From positions 1 to 12,500 of the forward strand of contig MCFG01000675.1 in assembly GCA_002104895.1 (NCBI GenBank): a stretch of 12,500 bases of DNA, read 5' to 3'. Every line of letters begins with the position of its first letter. Within the stretch, counting starts at the first letter, position 1. This document shows positions 7,565-12,500 of this stretch, in pieces. Origin of the DNA: Anaeromyces robustus. Its lineage: Eukaryota > Neocallimastigomycota > Neocallimastigomycetes > Neocallimastigales > Neocallimastigaceae. The translations under genes and the position numbers were made by a program. Under the pieces are notes generated by a model, which did not search any database, was not told where the DNA came from, and saw only the letters and a list, made by a program, of their open reading frames with translations.

Positions 7565-7845
7565 TCAAAATAATATTTTATTAATAATCTTTTAAATAAT
7601 ATTTTGTTAAAAATTGTATTATAAAAAAGGACTTGTTCTGTTATCATTAAATAAATAAAACTATTATAATTATTAAATAAATAATTAATGTAATAAATAA
7701 TAAATATATAAATAAATAAATACATAAATAATTAAATAAAATTAAATATTATTTTATTAATAATCTTTTAAATAATATTTTGTTAAAAATTGTATATAAA
7801 AAAGGACTTGTTCTGTTATCATTAAATAAATAAAACTATTATATT
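7565..7845 (+). repeat. Direct duplication offset by 175 bp
   Basis: A segment of about 110 bp, including TTATTAATAATCTTTTAAAT, GGACTTGTTCTGTTATCA and AAATAAAACTATTAT, occurs twice (about 7565-7670 and 7738-7845) with only small A/T differences. GGACTTGTTCTG starts at 7629 and again at 7804. It lies between the left TIR and the transposase-like remnant. Confidence 0.75.
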
Positions 7846-7847
7846 TT

Positions 7848-8218
7848 AAAAATAATTATTTACATAAATATAATACTAATTATTGGAATTATTATAAGAA
7901 TATAGAGCATATAACAAATAATGCTTCAGAATATTTTAATAATTACTTAAATAATTTATTTCCAAAAAAATCTTCATTTTTTAAATTAATTTATATATTA
8001 AAAAAAGAAGAATCCTTTTCCTACAATGATTACGAAATGAGAATTAATGGAATCTGGAGAAAAAAACAAAAAATAATTAAAAAACTGATGAAATAAAAAA
8101 TATAATTGAAAATTATAAGTATATGGAAAAAGATTATATTTATAATGGATATGATAGAAAAGATATTGTTGAATTATGGTATAATTGCTTAATTGATTTA
8201 AATAATAAAAAATACTAA
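7848..8218 (+). pseudogene. Transposase-like C-terminal fragment, frameshifted (Mutator-like guess)
   Basis: Reading from 7878 gives NYWNYYKNIEHITNNASEYF, then a stretch ending LKKEESFSYNDYEMR to about 8042. This resembles the 3' part of MULE-type transposases, where a TNN-x-SE motif is followed by L-x-x-EE. A one-base shift near 8042 is needed to continue as INGIWRKK. A second shift near 8088 leads to DEIKNIIENYKYMEKDYIYN and on to LWYNCLIDLNNKKY with TAA at 8216-8218. No single frame covers it and no start or DDE core is visible, so it is a decayed gene. Family assignment comes from motif memory only. Confidence 0.6.
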
Positions 8219-8243
8219 TTTTTTATTATAAATTAGTATTTTT
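8208..8243. terminator. Hairpin overlapping the stop of the transposase-like remnant
   Basis: AAAAATACTAATT (8208-8220) pairs perfectly with AATTAGTATTTTT (8231-8243) around a 10-bp loop and includes the TAA stop. In a eukaryote this would be a 3' end or stability element at most; it could also be chance in A/T-rich DNA. Confidence 0.35.
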
Positions 8244-8386
8244 CTAACCTTTTTAAATTATATGTTATGCTTAATTATTGTTCTTGTAACAATATAAGGA
8301 AATAAAATTACTTTAAGATTTTTTTTAGCTAGTTTTTAGCTAAATTATATCTAAAACTGATCTATTTAACTATAATTAAAATATAA

Positions 8387-8520
8387 TTAATATCAATATC
8401 AAAATTTTTAGTATAAAAATATTATTAATATCAATATCAAAATTTTTAATATAAATATATTATTATTAATATCAATATCAAATTTTTTAGTATAAAAATA
8501 TTATCAATATCAATGTCAAT
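8387..8520 (+). repeat. Imperfect tandem repeat containing TATCAATATCAAAA
   Basis: Four units of roughly 32-41 bp. TATCAATATCAA-type cores start near 8391, 8429, 8470 and 8502, most followed by a TTTTTAGTATAAAAATATT-like stretch. The same core is repeated downstream of the gypsy pol gene (about 3262-3350). Confidence 0.7.
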
Positions 8521-8949
8521 CTTATTTAGTAAAAATAATAATATCAATTATGTTTAAAAAATCATTAAATAAATATTTTTTTATTTTTTTATTATTTTAT
8601 TAAAATTTTAGTTATTATTATTACAATTTAATAATAAAATAAATTAAAATATTGTATATAAATAATTTTAAATATAATTGAAAAATATTATAAAATATTA
8701 AATAAAATAAAAGACTTTGAAAAAATATGATTTTTGTTTGTTTGTAAAAGTTAATGAATAACTTGAATCTTTCTTTTTTAAATTTTTTTTGTATTCTTTT
8801 GTATTTTTTTTTTTCAATTCTTTGATTTTATTATAATTATTTTTATTTCATTTTATTTCATTTTTTAATTTGTAATTATTAATTATAATTTTTAATTATT
8901 ATTTATTTATTTATTCATTTATTTAATATATAAAATTTCATGCGCCACA

Positions 8950-8979
8950 GATTCCGAAATGCACGATTGCGAAATGCAC
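8950..8979 (-). repeat. Right TIR: two tandem 15-mers, inverted
   Basis: Reverse-strand copies of GTGCATTTCGGAATC, the outer one with one mismatch (GCAATC instead of GGAATC). Pairs with 7445-7474. Confidence 0.8.
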
Positions 8980-9556
8980 CACATTCTAAATAATTATATC
9001 ATATCATATCATATTTTAAAATAAAATAATATAATATGTATAGGTATGTATAAAAATATCAAAATATACACAATAGCATTAAATAAATACATTTTTTTAC
9101 TATACATATATATATATATATATCAAATTCATACATTAATTATTGTTTCTTTCCTTTTAATACATTAAACTGATAATAATAAAAAAAGTTTTTTTGATAC
9201 ATTTTTTCTAATATTAAGATACTGTTTTTTTTTTTTTTTTTTTTTTTTTTGAGTCATTTATATATAACAGAATAAGTATTATTATAAAGAAATAATTGTT
9301 AATAATAATAATTATAAATAATAAAATTGTATATATTTTATTCATAATTTTATATATTTACAATTTTTTATATTTACAATTTTTTATATTTACAATTTTT
9401 TATAATGATTGCACTGTTGTGTAATATGATATATAATATAACACAATTTAACATAATAATTATTCATTTTAATTAAGTAATGATATTAGATAGAAAAAAA
9501 ATATTATATATATTATTTATTTATTTATTTATTATATTATTTTTATTATGGATTTT
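8980..9556. repeat. A/T low-complexity spacer with short tandem repeats
   Basis: No gene visible. It contains ATATC repeats (about 8995-9013), a (TA)n run near 9107-9122, a T26 tract at 9225-9250, and three tandem copies of an approximately 17-bp unit, TATATTTACAATTTTT (about 9353-9405). Confidence 0.65.
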
Positions 9557-10411
9557 TTATTGTTCTTTCTTTTTCTTTTTTTTCTTTTTCTTTTTCATTT
9601 TTTAAATAAAGTATCTCTGGTTTTTAATAGGGTTAATTATATAGTATGTCAAATTGATTTGATTATTATTTAATAAATTTTTTATTATTGTTATAAATAG
9701 TTTTATTAATATATATTAAGTTTATTTATTATTAAAATAAATAGGTAATTACATAGATTAATGGAAATAAATTTTTACATATTTATATAAAATAATGTGG
9801 CGTAGTAAAATTTAAATTTTTATCATATGAATATATTATGACTTTTCCACATATATTATTTTACTTATTTACATTATTTATTTACTTAAACACATAAATT
9901 AAATTACTTAAACACATTGATAATTAATATATTATAACAATTATTAAAAAGAAAAAAGGTTAAGTGAATTTTTAATCCAAGAATATTAATATGATATATT
10001 CAAATGTTAACCTTCTTTTTTTTAATATATGGATAAATATAAAATTATTATAAGTAGTTATTTTTTATAGAGTAATTTTTTAAAAAAAAAAAAAAAAAGA
10101 AAACCGACTTATTTTATTTTATTTTTTGTCAGTACTAAAAAAGAAGGTTAACATTTGAATATATTATATTAATATTCTTGGATTAAAAATTCACTTAACC
10201 TTTTTTCTTTTTAATAATGACAAAAAAAAAAATAAAAAAAATAACATCTGAATATATCATATTAATATTCTTGGGGTTAAAACTGTTATTTTTTAAAAAA
10301 AAATTTTTATTAAATAATAATTAAATCATTTTGATATATTATATAATTAAAAACCAGAGATACTTTGTTTAGAAAAAAAAAAAGAAAAAAAAAAAAAGAA
10401 TAGTAAACAAT
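9557..10411. repeat. Layered 0.85-kb foldback element
   Basis: Outer arms: AAAGTATCTCTGGTTTTTAA (near 9608) and its reverse complement (about 10348-10367), with pairing extending about 80 bp inward and through pyrimidine/purine tracts outward. Inner arms: 9941-10021 and 10137-10217 are reverse complements over about 80 bp (core TTAAGTGAATTTTTAATCC) with few mismatches. A third, partial copy of the inner arm, in the plus orientation, lies at about 10240-10285. No ORF is present. It looks like a non-autonomous foldback transposon or several nested MITEs. Confidence 0.7.
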
Positions 10412-11390
10412 AGTAAGTCATTAGAGTATATATATATATATATAAAAGAATATCTTTGTTATAAAATTTGTTTATAATAAAAAGACTATTTTTTTTTTTA
10501 TTATTATTATATGAATAATAAAATTTAGGTTTGAAATGAAATATATATTAATTATATCATATATATTTAATATTTATATTTAATCCAAACGAATTATAGA
10601 TTAATTAATAAATATATATATATATATCTTTTACTTGTAAGTTCTTTAATAAGAAAAAAAAAAAAAAAAAAAAAAAAGTACTATATTTATATTTATTATT
10701 TACATAATATAATAATTTTTTTTTTTTTAATTCGTATATTATAATATTAAATATTTTTTTTTATATGTGTTGTTTTGTTTTTATTAATGTTTTTATTAAA
10801 TAATTTTCTTTTCTTTTTTTTTTTTTTTTAATAAATTTGTTAAAAAATTATAAATTATTAAAATTAAATTAAAATATTGCTTTTATGATTAAATTAAAAA
10901 AAAAAGGAAAAAAATTATATTATGAACATTTATATATAAATATTATGAACAATTATATTATATTAATAGAAAAAAAAAAAGAAAAAATAAATAAATTATT
11001 TATTAAAAAAAGAGAATGACTAAAAAAAAAAAAAAATTTTTTTCTTATAATAACAAAAGATAGCAATAGCTATATGCTTATATAAATATATATATTTAAT
11101 TTATATAAACTATTTATATATATATATTATATTTTATATTATATATTATATTATTTTTATTCAATACTCCATCTTTTTGGAGTATTATATGAAGTTGATA
11201 TAGTACTATTTTGACTAGTGGATTGATCTATATATATATATATATATTTAAATAATTAAAAATATATAAAATAAAATAAAAATTAAAAATATTAGTATTA
11301 TGAGGTAAAAAAAAAAAAAAGAATTTTTATATATATTATAATAAATAAATAAATAAATAATTAATTAATTATAATAAATAATAAAAGATC
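10412..11390. repeat. A/T low-complexity spacer downstream of the membrane-protein gene
   Basis: No gene visible. It contains (TA)n runs (about 10428-10443, 10614-10627 and 11230-11247) and an A24 run at 10654-10677. A short hairpin, AATACTCC/GGAGTATT, sits at 11163-11186 in a slightly more complex island (about 11160-11230). The 3' UTR of the gene ending at 11391 must lie in the right part, but no clear polyadenylation signal stands out among the many AATAAA strings. Confidence 0.55.
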
Positions 11391-12500
11391 TTAGTTATAC
11401 ATACGAATGGATTTGTCCTTTTTTAAACCTTTAGGGAAATTCTTAAAGTTAACTAAAGCTAATACAAAGGTCAAGAAACTAATAAGTAAAGCAGAAACAC
11501 CTAAATATTTTATTTTATTTTATTTTATTTTATTTATTTTTTTTTTTACATAGATAAATTAGATATTATTGATATTATTATATTATATTATTTAACATTT
11601 TTATTAACTATTATAAAATGAAAAAAAAAAAGTATAAATATATATATATATATATATAAAATAAAAATACTTACATGCTAGTAATAAACTTTTTTCACAA
11701 TCTCTGTAACGACGTTCCATACATATAACTCCTGGTTGACATTTCTCTTTACTGACTTTTATATCAACTAAAATATCCACTAAACTATATGTCATATAGC
11801 CAATAGATATACTTAAAAATACAATAAATAAAGTCATTAATCTATAATTTTCTTTTTTAGTGGCAGCAAAACCAATGATTGGCATAAATAACACAATTAC
11901 AATTAAACATATATTAATATATTTAACTAAATCATTATGTTTAATAAAGGCAATAATGAAAATCAAAAATTGCATGGCAAAAGATACAAAGAAGAAGAAA
12001 TCAATCTTTAATAAAGTTAAAAAAATTTGATAAAGTTTAAGACGATCTTTATATAATATAATTTATTAAAATAAATAATAATAATAATAATTAAAAATAA
12101 ATAAATATATAAATAAGTCGTTTAATTAATTTTATTATTATTAGTATTATTAGTATTTTAATATTATTATATATTATTATATATTATTATTATATATTAT
12201 TATTTATTTATTTATTTATTATTATTACTTACTTTTTACACCAATATCAGCACCTAATTGTTTGAATACATTCCAACCAAATACTTTATATAATCTTAAA
12301 GAAACTATAATCCATCCAAAAGAAAAAATAAATGATAAAACAATAATTAAAAATTCAAATATTTTAGTTGCCCTATTTAATGGATCTGTACTTTGTTCTG
12401 ATTTTAAATATTTAGTGAAAATTTCACTTCTGTAATTTGTATTAGCTTGTGTAAATTGAACGACAGAATAAATAGCAAGAGCAAAACTATATAATGATAC
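11391..12500 (-). CDS. Multi-pass fungal membrane protein, last three exons (5' partial)
   Basis: Exons on the minus strand are >12500-12233, 12046-11675 and 11500-11391 (TAA). Both introns interrupt a codon after its first base, so the frame is continuous, giving 249 visible residues. Hydrophobic segments lie near residues 1-16 (cut by the window), 48-70, 103-124, 131-151, 159-182 and 211-231, so at least six membrane passes. Visible motifs are YKVFGW and GADIG at 71-86, LTLLKIDFFFF at 99-109, a Cys-containing loop (CQPGVICMERRYRDCE) at 192-207 that could be lumenal or external, and NFPKGLKK near the C-terminus. The pattern resembles uncharacterised fungal multi-pass proteins, possibly the UPF0658 Golgi membrane group. 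That link is from memory and unverified, and the function is unknown. Its codon usage is A/T-rich but the frame is clean, so it is a real host gene, unlike the transposon debris around it. Confidence 0.82.
11501..11674 (-). other. Spliceosomal intron, 174 bp (last intron)
   Basis: Minus-strand donor GTAAGT (11674-11669) and acceptor TATTTAG (AG at 11502-11501). It splits a codon after the first base (T + GT, Cys), and joining restores the frame into VSALLISF. The intron contains ATTTT repeats, a (TA)n run and stop codons, with no coding character. Confidence 0.85.
12047..12232 (-). other. Spliceosomal intron, 186 bp
   Basis: Minus-strand donor GTAAGT (12232-12227) after GGTGTAAAAA and acceptor ATATAAAG (AG at 12048-12047). 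It splits a codon after the first base (A + AT, Asn), giving GVK-N-RLKLYQIF across the junction. Both introns share this phase and almost the same size. It contains ATT and TTTA repeats. Confidence 0.83.

Larger units (their letters stand above)
7445..8979 (+). mobile_element. 1.5-kb TIR transposon remnant with tandem 15-mer ends
   Basis: The left end carries two tandem copies of GTGCATTTCGGAATC (7445-7459, 7460-7474) followed by a degenerate third and TGTGGC. The right end has the same in inverted orientation: an exact copy at 8950-8964 and a one-mismatch copy at 8965-8979 (GTGCATTTCGCAATC), again with TGTGGC just inside. These GC-richer ends stand out in A/T spacer. The interior holds a 175-bp-offset duplication and a broken transposase-like frame. 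No clear target duplication is visible. Mutator-like is my best family guess, based on the protein fragment. Confidence 0.7.

Noticed and set aside
11163-11186. Rho-independent terminator at the AATACTCC/GGAGTATT hairpin
   Set aside because: The host is eukaryotic, the stem is only 8 bp, and the hairpin is 200 bp beyond the stop codon. It is kept only as a note.
11604-11975. Minus-strand 123-residue frame as a stand-alone small membrane protein
   Set aside because: Its Met is internal to an exon whose frame continues upstream to the acceptor at 12047, and its C-terminal end is intron sequence past a GTAAGT donor at 11674. It is part of the three-exon gene.
1-12500. Dictyostelium as the source organism
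   Set aside because: A/T richness and a chromodomain gypsy element would fit, but the membrane protein and the transposase-like fragment look more like early-diverging fungi. This cannot be excluded without a database search.

Overview
The window looks like a chromosome segment from a very AT-rich early-diverging fungus. An anaerobic gut fungus (Neocallimastigomycota) is the best guess. The evidence is base composition, long A/T homopolymers, dense ATT and ATTT microsatellites, short AT-rich spliceosomal introns with GTAAGT donors, a chromodomain Ty3/gypsy integrase, and a multi-pass membrane protein that reads like a fungal family. An AT-rich amoebozoan such as Dictyostelium is a weaker alternative. 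The species is inferred by eye, not shown.

Positions 1-4105 are a pile-up of Ty3/gypsy (chromovirus) sequence. The only long reading frame is the 3' end of pol (2058-3226), encoding integrase core, GPY/F module and C-terminal chromodomain. It is followed by a noncoding tail, a purine-rich tract (3497-3508) and a full 597-bp LTR (3509-4105). To its left lie a nearly identical LTR in the opposite orientation (176-771) and three older, partial LTRs (about 772-1211, 1212-1584 and 1585-2057). The LTRs end in TGTAAC/GTTACA, carry a conserved TATAAATAGG box, and have a tRNA-like segment with A-box and B-box signals about 30 bp inside the 5' end. The pol fragment begins exactly at the end of one LTR copy, so the upstream protease, reverse transcriptase and RNase H are missing here.

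Positions 4106-4580 hold what looks like the 3' end of a different LTR element, Ty1/copia-like, with a G-rich polypurine tract followed by TGTTAGAATATG. From about 4580 to 11390 there is no intact gene. The sequence is A/T microsatellite DNA with several foldback structures: a 200-bp hairpin (5439-5638), hairpins near 6160-6260 and 6297-6375, and a layered 0.85-kb foldback (about 9557-10411). A 1.5-kb element (7445-8979) has inverted ends made of a tandem 15-mer and encloses a frameshifted remnant of a transposase-like gene.

The right end (11391-12500, minus strand) contains the last three visible exons of a host gene for a multi-pass membrane protein. It has two introns with matching phases, its own stop codon, and a 5' end outside the window. 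The rest of the window is transposon debris and spacer, so there is no operon-like cooperation between genes. I found no convincing new multi-gene system. The most unusual features are the tRNA-like modules inside the LTRs and the inverted pair of nearly identical LTRs.
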